Positions 1-6,535 of a stretch of DNA of 17,624 nt are shown here, piece after piece. This DNA comes from an uncultured Oxalobacteraceae bacterium (lineage in GTDB: Bacteria > Pseudomonadota > Gammaproteobacteria > Burkholderiales > Burkholderiaceae): contig CAMLFK010000087.1 in assembly GCA_946479255.1 (NCBI GenBank), forward strand, positions 1 through 17,624. Direction: 5' to 3'. The stretch's first letter is position 1; the number at the start of each line of letters is the position of its first letter. Both the position numbers and the translations under genes were made by a program. Below the pieces are notes generated by a model. The model did no database searches. It saw only the letters and a list, made by a program, of their open reading frames with translations, and was not told the origin of the DNA.

Positions 1-160
1 TCAAGGACCTTTGCGATGGCAACGTTGCATCAATTTGAGGGGAGACCTCAGGGACGGACCCGGTTTTTGAAGCAACAGGACCGGCGGTCGCGGTTGCTGC
101 GCCGCTAATTTGATCGGTTTGTTATGATCGCCGGGCCTTCCCCATTGGAGCAGCCCGACG
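1..160. other. Upstream region of ggt, no gene seen
   Basis: No convincing coding sequence is visible here; the minus-strand reading frame across it is a low-complexity shadow that runs on into ggt. A short perfect inverted repeat, TGAGG-ggaga-CCTCA, lies at 36-50, followed by GGGACGGACCC. A TATGAT hexamer at 123-128 could be a -10 box for ggt, placing transcription start near 135, but I see no good -35 hexamer at 16-18 bases spacing. GGAG at 147-150 is the likely ribosome binding site for the ggt start at 161. Confidence 0.4.
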
Positions 161-1903
161 ATGACCCGCTTGCCACCTCGTACCCTCGCCCTCTCCTTGT
201 TGCTGGTCTTCCCGGCCAGTTTCGCAAAGTCCCCTGTGGCGACCGGTACCGGCGGTGCGGTGGCAACCATCAGCGGGCAGGCTTCGCAGTCGGCCATGCA
301 CATCCTTAACCGCGGCGGCAACGCGGTCGATGCGGCGGTGGCGGCCGCTGCTACCCTGGGTGTCACCGATCCCTTTAGCTGCGGCATCGGGGGCGGCGGC
401 TTCATGATGATTTACCTGGCGAAGGAAAACCGGGTGATCACCATCGATCACCGCGAAACCGCACCTTCTTCGGTCACGCCCTCCCTGCTGCTGCACGACG
501 ACAGGCCGGTCGATTTCGATACCGCCGTGGCCAGCGGTATCTCGGTCGGCGTTCCCGGCACCGTGCGCGGCTGGCACGAGGCGCTGAGCCGCTACGGCTC
601 GATGACGATGCGCGACGTGCTGCATCCCGCCATCGAAGTCGCCACCGGCGGCTTCCCGGTCACTGAACGATTCCATCAATTTATCGTCGGGAATGAAGGA
701 AAATTTCAACGCTTCAGCAGCACGTCGGCGCTGTACCTGAAGGACGGTAAGCCCCTTCCCGTCGGCAGCCGCTTTCGTAATCCTGACCTGGCGAAAGCGT
801 ATCGGGCCCTGGCGGCGCACGGCCAGCGTGCCTTTTATGCCGGGCCGATGGCACGGGCTATGGTGGCGGCCGTGAATCATCCGCCGGTCGCCAAGGGTTT
901 TCACGTCCAGCCTGGCGCGATGGCGCTGATGGATCTGGCCAATTACGAAGCGCGCATCCGCCAGCCGGTGCGTTCGAGCTATCGCGGCTATGAGGTGTTC
1001 GGCATGGCGCCGCCCAGCAGTGCCGGCGTGACGATCGGCGCGGCACTTAATATCCTGGAGGGCTTTGACATGAAGGCCTTGCCGCGTGCCACCGCCGAAC
1101 ATCTTTACCTGGAAGCGAGCAAGCTGGCCTTTGCGGACCGCAACGCATACCTGGCCGATCCCGAATACGCGGAAGCCCCGCTGGCCGGCCTGTTGAGCAA
1201 GGATTACGCGACCGAGCGGCGCCGCCTGATCGACCGCGAGAAAGCCATGGACAAGGCCGTCCAGGGCGATCCTTACCTGTTCCAAAGCGACCTGAGCATC
1301 CCACTGCGGCGCGAGCACATCCATCCGCGCGCGGAAAGCCTGCACACCACCCACCTGACGGTGTCGGACAAGCACGGCAATATCGTCGCGTACACCTTCA
1401 CCCTGGAAGACTGGGGCGGCAGCGGCATCGTGGTGCCCGGTTTCGGCTTTTTGCTCAACAACGAGCTGACCGATTTCAATCCCGCCGGCCCGCATCCGAA
1501 TGTGCCGGAAGCCGGCAAGCGCCCGCGCAGCAGCATGGCGCCAACCATGGTCTTCAAGGATGGCAAGCCGGCCTTTACCTTGGGCAGCCCGGGCGGCGCC
1601 ACCATCATCACGACGGTGCTGCAGACGATTATCAATCACATCGATTTCCGCATGCCGATGAACCAGGCCATCGATGCGCCACGCATCAGCCAGACCGGCA
1701 ACGGGCCGGCCGGTGTCGAGCCCGGCTTCGCCAGCAGCGCGCAAGCAGGCGCGCTGCAAGCCTTCGGCCACAAGTGGGCCGACAGTGCGGAGGAAATCGG
1801 CGCCGCCAATGCCATCGTGTTTCACCCAGACGGCAGCGTGACCGCGGTCAGCGAAGGCCGGCGCCACGGTGTCGGCAGCGCGCTGGTACAGCGCCCCCGC
1901 TAG
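161..1903 (+). CDS. ggt: Gamma-glutamyltransferase (glutathione hydrolase), periplasmic
   Basis: This enzyme cleaves the gamma-glutamyl bond of glutathione and related compounds and transfers the glutamyl group to water or an amino acid, normally in the periplasm. The 580-residue protein starts with a probable signal peptide (basic residues 3-7, hydrophobic core about 9-18, cleavage near SFA at 20-22). The family core follows: RGGNAVDAAVA (51-61), CGIGGGGF (74-81) and PSSAG (285-289). The TTH motif carries the expected autoprocessing nucleophile Thr396, which would split the precursor into a large subunit (about 23-395) and a small subunit (396-580). RSSMAPT (456-462) and GSPGG (475-479), which bind the gamma-glutamyl moiety, are intact. 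The length is typical. The start at 161 has GGAG ten bases upstream. It stands alone on its strand and its stop codon overlaps that of the convergent ABC membrane protein gene. Function is strongly supported; the physiological substrate is not known. Confidence 0.96.
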   Translation: MTRLPPRTLALSLLLVFPASFAKSPVATGTGGAVATISGQASQSAMHILNRGGNAVDAAVAAAATLGVTDPFSCGIGGGGFMMIYLAKENRVITIDHRETAPSSVTPSLLLHDDRPVDFDTAVASGISVGVPGTVRGWHEALSRYGSMTMRDVLHPAIEVATGGFPVTERFHQFIVGNEGKFQRFSSTSALYLKDGKPLPVGSRFRNPDLAKAYRALAAHGQRAFYAGPMARAMVAAVNHPPVAKGFHVQPGAMALMDLANYEARIRQPVRSSYRGYEVFGMAPPSSAGVTIGAALNILEGFDMKALPRATAEHLYLEASKLAFADRNAYLADPEYAEAPLAGLLSKDYATERRRLIDREKAMDKAVQGDPYLFQSDLSIPLRREHIHPRAESLHTTHLTVSDKHGNIVAYTFTLEDWGGSGIVVPGFGFLLNNELTDFNPAGPHPNVPEAGKRPRSSMAPTMVFKDGKPAFTLGSPGGATIITTVLQTIINHIDFRMPMNQAIDAPRISQTGNGPAGVEPGFASSAQAGALQAFGHKWADSAEEIGAANAIVFHPDGSVTAVSEGRRHGVGSALVQRPR

Positions 1904-3315
1904 GCGCCGTACATCCGGCCTGCCGGGAAGGTGACTGGCGCGGCGGCCATGGCCCGCCAGCGCCACGCGATCATTCCGGCCGACGCCCCGATCGGCAAGG
2001 CCACCACGAGCGGCCCCATGATTTTGTACAGCAGCACGGTCACTACGCTCAGCGCAAGCATCAGCGTACATTGCGCCATGCCTTGCCAACGGCTCGGAGT
2101 CCTTGCATGGGCATAGTCGCGCAGTGGCCAGCCGGCTGCGGCGAGCACTGTGAGCATGTGGAGCGTCAACAGCGCCGTGGCAAGAGCAGGCAAACGCCAC
2201 ACCACCGACACCAGCAGCATCAGCACCAGGCAGGCGGTCCACTCCGCCAGGCAGATGCGCAGTATCTTACCGGCCAGTAGACGGTTCAGCGCAGGCGCAG
2301 CGGGCGCCATCGGCGTCAAGCGGTACAGGCCCTGCTCCGCGCCGGTGGCTGGCAGGCTGGAGGTAAAGCGGTAAGGGAATGCCAATGCCATCACCGCAAA
2401 CGCGCCGATGCTCATTACGCCGCTTATCTCCACGAGAAAAGGCATGTGGCCGGGCCACAGCAGGTCCGAGACCAACTTGGGAACGATGCCGAGCACGGCG
2501 ATCAGCGGCAGTGCCCAGAGAAAGTCGTAGCGATGATTGCGCGGGCCAAGTGCGTGCAGCATCAGGTCGCCGGGATTTCCTCCGGCGATGTCGCCGCGCA
2601 GCAGGCGCGCGTAGCGCCGCCCTGCCCCCATCCCTTGGACATGAAACACCTTGCCCACCGGCTCGCCGAACGAATTGGCGATCTGTATCGACACCGCGCG
2701 GCGTGCATTGCCATTGCCACCCTCGCTGAAGGTCACGCCAAAGGCCCACCATGTCAGCAAGGCCACCAGCACATAGTTCAACCCAATGGTGGATTCCGGC
2801 CACAGGATATGAGGGAAGTCGAACATGTTCTCACCGGTACTCCAGGCCCAGATGGCGAACAAGGAAGAATAGAACAAGCGCGGACGGGCAAATGCCAACA
2901 TGCTCCCGGTCATGAACAGGCATACGATCAATATAGTCCGGTCGCTGCGTGGCAAGGCACTGGCGACCATCACCCAGGCGGCAAGGCAGGCGACGTACAC
3001 CAGCAGCGCGGTACGCCGCAGCCGCACTGTCAGGCCCGGCACCAGCGCGCCGTTGGCCGGCGTATTCTGCAAGACGGCGCCACGCAGGAAGCGCAGCCAC
3101 ATGATGGTGGCATACGCCGCCAGTGGAACTCCGATGGCAAACCCCAGCGTAATCGGCTTGGTCGTCCGGTAGATCAGCCATATGGTGAGGTTGACGGCCA
3201 TGGCGATGCCGAGCAGGAGCAAACCCAGCCATGGCTTGTCGTCACCGCGCGGCGCCGACACCGCCGCACGCCACATCGGCACGCAGCTTGTGATATCCCG
3301 GGCCAGGGCGTTCAT
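1900..3315 (-). CDS. ABC transporter membrane (permease) protein of a GntR-regulated operon
   Basis: The 471-residue product is highly hydrophobic, with about ten to twelve potential membrane segments. Segments near 29-49, 56-74, 103-121, 127-143 and 178-196 are followed by a polar stretch (about 197-262) and a second hydrophobic half (about 264-452). It has no ATPase motifs and sits directly after an ABC ATPase gene, overlapping it by ATGA at 3312-3315, so it is almost certainly that ATPase's membrane partner. I do not recognise a named family; the arrangement resembles YtrA-type GntR/ABC operons, whose substrates are often cell-envelope compounds or antibiotics, but the substrate here cannot be read from sequence. 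The downstream end meets ggt tail-to-tail: both stop codons share the CTAG at 1900-1903, with no terminator between them. Confidence 0.85.
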   Translation of the reverse strand: MNALARDITSCVPMWRAAVSAPRGDDKPWLGLLLLGIAMAVNLTIWLIYRTTKPITLGFAIGVPLAAYATIMWLRFLRGAVLQNTPANGALVPGLTVRLRRTALLVYVACLAAWVMVASALPRSDRTILIVCLFMTGSMLAFARPRLFYSSLFAIWAWSTGENMFDFPHILWPESTIGLNYVLVALLTWWAFGVTFSEGGNGNARRAVSIQIANSFGEPVGKVFHVQGMGAGRRYARLLRGDIAGGNPGDLMLHALGPRNHRYDFLWALPLIAVLGIVPKLVSDLLWPGHMPFLVEISGVMSIGAFAVMALAFPYRFTSSLPATGAEQGLYRLTPMAPAAPALNRLLAGKILRICLAEWTACLVLMLLVSVVWRLPALATALLTLHMLTVLAAAGWPLRDYAHARTPSRWQGMAQCTLMLALSVVTVLLYKIMGPLVVALPIGASAGMIAWRWRAMAAAPVTFPAGRMYGA

Positions 3316-4031
3316 GCCGTCACCGATGCAAACAGCTCGTCCAGCGACATGCGCGCATTGTCGAGCAGGTCATCGAGCGGCCCAGCCAGGGCGATCTTGC
3401 CGTCCTTCAGGAACGCCACGTCCAGCGCCACCCGTTCAAGATCCGACAGGATGTGCGTCGAGAACACGACTGTTGTGCTCCGGTCGATCACGCTATCGAC
3501 CAGTTCGCGCAGGAAGTCGCGCCGCCCGACCGGATCGAGCGCGGACACCGGCTCGTCCAGGATCAGCAACTCTGGATCGTGCGCCAGCGCGCGGATGATC
3601 GACAGGCGCTGCTTCTGGCCGCCCGACAATTGACTGATCGGTTTGCCGCATGCCGCGGCGTCCAGCCCCCAGCGCGCCAGCAGCCCGCTGACCTTGGCGT
3701 CGTTCCAGCGCGGATACAGGGCCTTGAAGTAGGCCAGCAATTGATCGGGCGTCAGCCATTCGAACAGCTCCGACTTTTGTGGCACGTAGCCGATCCGGGC
3801 GCGCGCCGCGTCGGACAAGTTGCCGGCCGGCTCGCCGAATACGGTCACAGTGCCGCCATCGACTTCGCGCAAGCCCAGCATGCATTCGAGCAGGGTGGAT
3901 TTGCCGGCACCGTTACGCCCAAGCAGGCCGACGACCTGGCCGGCTTCGATCGAAAAGTCGAGGTCTTGCAGGACGGTCTGCGTGCCGAAGCGCTTGCTGA
4001 TGGAGGAAATCTGAAGGATAGCGCTGCTCAT
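3312..4031 (-). CDS. ABC transporter ATP-binding protein
   Basis: This is a 239-residue single-domain ABC ATPase, the energy-coupling subunit of an ABC system at the inner face of the membrane. All nucleotide-binding motifs are intact: Walker A GRNGAGKST (38-46), Q-loop Gln85 in GYVPQKS, signature LSGGQ (135-139), Walker B LLILDE (155-160) with catalytic Glu160, D-loop SALDP (163-167) and switch His193 in STHIL. It is the middle gene of a three-gene operon. Its start ATG overlaps the stop of the GntR gene (ATGA, 4028-4031) and its stop overlaps the start of the membrane protein (ATGA, 3312-3315), so translation of the three is probably coupled. The compact form with a short helical C-terminus resembles CcmA/YtrB-like exporters. 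Export is inferred from the family; the substrate is unknown. Confidence 0.95.
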   Translation of the reverse strand: MSSAILQISSISKRFGTQTVLQDLDFSIEAGQVVGLLGRNGAGKSTLLECMLGLREVDGGTVTVFGEPAGNLSDAARARIGYVPQKSELFEWLTPDQLLAYFKALYPRWNDAKVSGLLARWGLDAAACGKPISQLSGGQKQRLSIIRALAHDPELLILDEPVSALDPVGRRDFLRELVDSVIDRSTTVVFSTHILSDLERVALDVAFLKDGKIALAGPLDDLLDNARMSLDELFASVTA

Positions 4032-4426
4032 TTTTTGGCTTTCAAAATGGTCGAGAACAAGGCAAGTACGGTGTCGGGATCGAGTTCCAGCTGGCCGGCT
4101 TCGAGCGCGGCGCGTTCCAGGATGGGACGCAGCAGTTCGGCGCGCTCGGCCACGCCATGAGAGCGCGGCGGCGCCTGGGCCACCTCCATGCCCAGGCCGC
4201 GCCGACGGGTCAGCACGCCTTCCATTTCGAGAATGCCGTAGGCCTTGGAAACAGTCATCGGGTTGACCGCCAGCGCGCCCGCAATTTCGCGCACCGATGG
4301 CATGCTGTCGCCGGCGGCCAGCTGCCCGCCGGCGATCAGGCGACGGGTCTGCTCCACTAGCTGCCGGTAAATCGGTTCCGATGAGCCGGTGGCTATCGAG
4401 AACAAGTGGGTGGGTACTGCGCTCAT
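4028..4426 (-). CDS. GntR-family transcriptional regulator, YtrA subfamily
   Basis: The 132-residue protein has an N-terminal winged helix-turn-helix: PIYRQLVEQ (18-26), PSVREIAGALAVNPMTVSKAY (43-63) and a wing LTRRRGLGM (72-80). A short helical tail (about 91-132) follows, in place of the long effector domains of FadR or HutC types. That architecture and the linked ABC genes are the hallmark of the YtrA subgroup, usually autorepressors of their own ABC operon that respond to envelope-active compounds. It is the first gene of the operon, and its stop overlaps the ATPase start by four bases. The start ATG (4424-4426) has only a weak purine-rich upstream stretch. A 9-bp inverted repeat 11-36 bases upstream of the start is the likely operator. 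Inducer unknown. Confidence 0.93.
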   Translation of the reverse strand: MSAVPTHLFSIATGSSEPIYRQLVEQTRRLIAGGQLAAGDSMPSVREIAGALAVNPMTVSKAYGILEMEGVLTRRRGLGMEVAQAPPRSHGVAERAELLRPILERAALEAGQLELDPDTVLALFSTILKAKK

Positions 4427-4436
4427 ATTGCCAGCC

Positions 4437-4485
4437 TACTGTATTAAGTCACCAATACAGTATACACGCAAGCTGGGTCTGTCAA
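4437..4485 (-). promoter_or_regulatory. Promoter and probable operator of the GntR-ABC operon
   Basis: On the minus strand a perfect TTGACA (4485-4480) is followed after 15 bases by TATACT (4464-4459), a plausible sigma70 promoter with a slightly short spacer. A perfect inverted repeat, TACTGTATT (4437-4445) and AATACAGTA (4454-4462) with an 8-base spacer, overlaps the -10 box and the expected start site. A protein bound there would block polymerase, which fits autorepression by the YtrA-type regulator encoded immediately downstream. The hexamers and the repeat are seen directly; binding is inferred. Confidence 0.7.
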
Positions 4486-4503
4486 GCCAAATCGTGACAA
4501 GGC

Positions 4504-4532
4504 CGTCATTCCCCGTAATGCGGGGAATGACG
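4504..4532. repeat. Intergenic palindrome (12-bp stem, 5-base loop)
   Basis: CGTCATTCCCCG (4504-4515) is followed by TAATG and the perfect reverse complement CGGGGAATGACG (4521-4532). It lies between the end of the TerD/AIM24 operon and the promoter of the GntR operon, both read on the minus strand. No T-run follows on either strand, so it is not a classical intrinsic terminator, but the transcript would fold into a strong hairpin that could end or protect the upstream mRNA. The GTCATTCCC...GGGAATGAC core resembles widespread small intergenic palindromes such as neisserial dRS3 elements. A degenerate relative is at 10009-10033. Confidence 0.75.
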
Positions 4533-4546
4533 TAACATGGGCTGGC

Positions 4547-4571
4547 GGTACTAAGGTGGGGGTACTAAGGT
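4547..4571. repeat. Tandem direct repeat, GGTACTAAGGT x2
   Basis: The 11-base word GGTACTAAGGT occurs at 4547-4557 and again at 4561-4571, separated by GGG, giving a 14-base period. It lies just past the stop codon of the downstream TerD gene. Function unknown; it could be a small duplication or a protein site. Confidence 0.6.
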
Positions 4572-4574
4572 CGT

Positions 4575-5156
4575 TTACAGGTGCGAGCTAATGGCCGGCA
4601 TCAGGTCGTCGAAGGTACGGCCGCTGCCGTTTTCGCCGATCGCATGCATCTTCCATTCGCCATTGTGGCGATACAGCTTGGCCATGATCTGGGCGGTGTG
4701 CGAACCCTGCACCGACAGGTCGTAACGTGCCACTTCCTGCTGGTTGGCCGCATTCAGGATGCGGCAATACGCATTCTCCACCTGCGCAAAGCTCTGGCCG
4801 GTGAAGCTGTTCACCGTGAATACCAGCGACTTGACGTTCGGCGGCACGCGCGACAGATCGACGGTGATCTGCTCATCGTCGCCATCGCCGGCACCGGTAC
4901 GGTTGTCGCCCGAGTGCACAATGCTGCCGTCCTTGCTCTTGAGCTGGCGGAACCAGACGATATCGACCGCCTTGTTGCCTTCGTCGAACATGACCACGGA
5001 GGCGTCCAGATCGACGGTTTCGGTCTTGCTGCCAAAGCCGAACAGGCCCTTGGATTTCACGGCGTCCCAGCCCAGGCCCATGGTGATCTTGGTGAGGGCG
5101 CTACCGGCTTCTTTATCCAGCGAAATCTTCTGACCTTTTTGCAGATTGACTGACAT
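4575..5156 (-). CDS. TerD-family protein (second copy, last gene of the stress operon)
   Basis: TerD-domain proteins are small cytoplasmic beta-sandwich proteins that bind calcium and take part in tellurite, phage and envelope stress responses. This 193-residue protein has the family N-terminus MSVNLQKGQKISLDK, the GLGWDA segment (27-32) and the acidic metal-binding loop [15 protein letters not shown] (81-95), all intact. Compared with its upstream paralogue it carries extra residues (about 33-46, rich in Gly, Lys and Phe) after GWDA. I chose the ATG at 5154-5156 because AGGAG (5164-5168) sits seven bases upstream and the family motif begins there; the frame is open 16 codons further, but those residues read through the neighbouring gap and look non-coding. 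It follows the AIM24 gene by 20 bases. Exact role (TerD, TerE or TerZ equivalent) cannot be assigned. Confidence 0.93.
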   Translation of the reverse strand: MSVNLQKGQKISLDKEAGSALTKITMGLGWDAVKSKGLFGFGSKTETVDLDASVVMFDEGNKAVDIVWFRQLKSKDGSIVHSGDNRTGAGDGDDEQITVDLSRVPPNVKSLVFTVNSFTGQSFAQVENAYCRILNAANQQEVARYDLSVQGSHTAQIMAKLYRHNGEWKMHAIGENGSGRTFDDLMPAISSHL

Positions 5157-5163
5157 TGCGTTT

Positions 5164-5168
5164 CTCCT
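5164..5168 (-). promoter_or_regulatory. Ribosome binding site deciding the start of the second TerD gene
   Basis: AGGAG on the minus strand, seven bases before the ATG at 5154-5156, supports the short 193-residue form over an upstream in-frame ATG at 5202-5204 that lies inside the AIM24 coding region. Confidence 0.8.
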
Positions 5169-5176
5169 GTTTGCTA

Positions 5177-5875
5177 TTAACGACGTGCACCCTGCTGGGT
5201 CCACGTACGGAATGCTTCGCGGTTACGCGAGCACACATAAACCTTGCCGCGCCCCGAAAAGCGCAGCACCATGCCTTCGCCACTGGTCTGGCTGTTCACC
5301 AGGTTGCCGAGGAAGCCGCCGCTCTGGCCGGTCGTGATCGAAATCTCGTAGTGCAGTGTACTGTCCCAGCACACCACGTGCGAATTGTCGATGATCGCGT
5401 CCTTGCCCGGCTCCACTTCCAGTTCGTTCATCGAGCCGAATCCGGACACCACCACCTGCCCGCTGCCCCCCGTCTCGGTGACGAAGAAGCCACCGCTCTG
5501 GGCAAACAAGGCATTGCCGATGCTCTGGGTGCGGACCTTCAGGTCCACGCCGGAGGTGGCGGCAACGAAGGCGCCGTCACTGATGATGTAGTTGCGCGGG
5601 CCGACGTCGACCACTTGCATGGCACCTGGCAAGGTCGGCGACAGCAGGCAATCGCCGTCGCCGCGGCTCGCTTCAATGTGCTGCTGAAAAAAGGACTCGC
5701 CGTTGGCGAAAGTGCGCATCAGCGCACTGCCGAGGCCGCCCTTCATCTTGCCTTTGAGATCGAGCGTGGATTCCATCATCACCATTGCATCGGACTCGCA
5801 ATAGATGGTCTCGCCACGCTTCATCGATACATGCAGAAACGGATCGACATCCCCTGTGACTGTAAAAACTGGCAT
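5177..5875 (-). CDS. AIM24 / TIGR00266-family protein
   Basis: The 232-residue product matches the AIM24 family (formerly DUF124), beta-rich cytoplasmic proteins of unknown biochemical role; the yeast member affects mitochondrial inner-membrane organisation. Typical features are the GETIYCESDAMVMME segment (21-35), a Gly-rich turn KGKMKGGLG (41-49), FFQQHIEA (62-69), the SGGFFVTETGGSG stretch (127-139) and the C-terminal GEGMVLRFSGRGKVYV (199-214). There is no signal peptide or membrane segment. The start at 5873-5875 has AAGGA seven bases upstream; a longer open frame to 5980 would run into the preceding TerD gene and is rejected. It lies between two TerD genes with gaps of 13 and 20 bases, so all three are probably co-transcribed. 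The family call is good; a role alongside TerD in membrane stress is inferred from position only. Confidence 0.9.
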   Translation of the reverse strand: MPVFTVTGDVDPFLHVSMKRGETIYCESDAMVMMESTLDLKGKMKGGLGSALMRTFANGESFFQQHIEASRGDGDCLLSPTLPGAMQVVDVGPRNYIISDGAFVAATSGVDLKVRTQSIGNALFAQSGGFFVTETGGSGQVVVSGFGSMNELEVEPGKDAIIDNSHVVCWDSTLHYEISITTGQSGGFLGNLVNSQTSGEGMVLRFSGRGKVYVCSRNREAFRTWTQQGARR

Positions 5876-5888
5876 GGCTTTTCCTTCT

Positions 5889-6464
5889 TTAGACGTTGAC
5901 GCCGTAGTTCTTGGCCAGAGGACCCAGGCCGCCCTGGAAACCCTGGCCGATGGCGCGGAATTTCCAGTCGCTACCGGCACGATACACTTCGCCGAAAATC
6001 ATGGCCGCTTCGGTCGAGCTGTCTTCCGACAGGTCGTAGCGGGCGATCTCGGCATTGCCATTCGCGTTGACGCAGCGGATGAATGCCTTCGACACCTGGC
6101 CGAAGTTCTGGCGGCGGGTTTCGGCATCGTGAATCGTCACGGCCAGCACGATCTTGTCGACATCGGCAGGCACATTGGCCAGGTCGACGGTGACGTTTTC
6201 GTCATCGCCTTCGCCGGCGCCGGTGCGGTTGTCGCCCGAGTGGGTCACCGAGCCGTCGCTCGACTTCAGGTTGTTGTAGAAAATGAAGTCGGCGTCGGTG
6301 CGCACCTTGCCGCTGCTGCCCAGCAGGAACACCGCGCCATCCAGGTCGAAGGCGGCGCCATCGGTGGCACGCGCATCCCAGCCGAGGCCGACCGTCAATT
6401 TGGAGAGGCCTGGAGCTTCCTTGCTCAGATTGACGTTGCCACCTTTTTGCAGACTAATTGCCAT
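5889..6464 (-). CDS. TerD-family protein (first copy)
   Basis: The 191-residue TerD-domain protein begins [15 protein letters not shown] and has [11 protein letters not shown] (27-37), [10 protein letters not shown] (39-48) and the acidic calcium-binding loop [15 protein letters not shown] (75-89), so the metal site looks functional. I chose the ATG at 6462-6464 because AGGAG (6474-6478) is nine bases upstream; an in-frame TTG two codons earlier would sit too close to it. It is 71 bases downstream of the DUF475 gene and 13 bases upstream of AIM24 on the same strand. It shares the central loop almost exactly with the second TerD copy but differs elsewhere, so the two are diverged paralogues rather than a recent duplication. 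In classical ter clusters such proteins act with TerC-like membrane proteins; the DUF475 neighbour could fill that role. Confidence 0.94.
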   Translation of the reverse strand: MAISLQKGGNVNLSKEAPGLSKLTVGLGWDARATDGAAFDLDGAVFLLGSSGKVRTDADFIFYNNLKSSDGSVTHSGDNRTGAGEGDDENVTVDLANVPADVDKIVLAVTIHDAETRRQNFGQVSKAFIRCVNANGNAEIARYDLSEDSSTEAAMIFGEVYRAGSDWKFRAIGQGFQGGLGPLAKNYGVNV

Positions 6465-6473
6465 GGTCAAATT

Positions 6474-6478
6474 CTCCT
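6474..6478 (-). promoter_or_regulatory. Ribosome binding site deciding the start of the first TerD gene
   Basis: AGGAG on the minus strand lies nine bases before the ATG at 6462-6464 and only three before an in-frame TTG (6468-6470), favouring the ATG. Confidence 0.75.
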
Positions 6479-6535
6479 AAAATTAAATTCGTTTCAAAAC
6501 CTACAGTACTACTTCAGACCACAAAACTTACATCA

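Noticed and set aside
122..2242. Long 706-codon open frame on the minus strand opposite ggt
   Set aside because: It lies antisense to a clear gamma-glutamyltransferase, is rich in Arg, His, Ala and Gly as GC-rich shadow frames are, and has no recognisable domain.
2446..3633. 395-codon plus-strand frame opposite the ABC permease and ATPase
   Set aside because: The minus-strand genes have intact motifs and overlapping stop/start codons; this frame has no domain or ribosome site.
5876..5980. 35-codon N-terminal extension of the AIM24 protein
   Set aside because: It overlaps the preceding TerD gene and lacks a ribosome site, while AAGGA precedes the shorter start.
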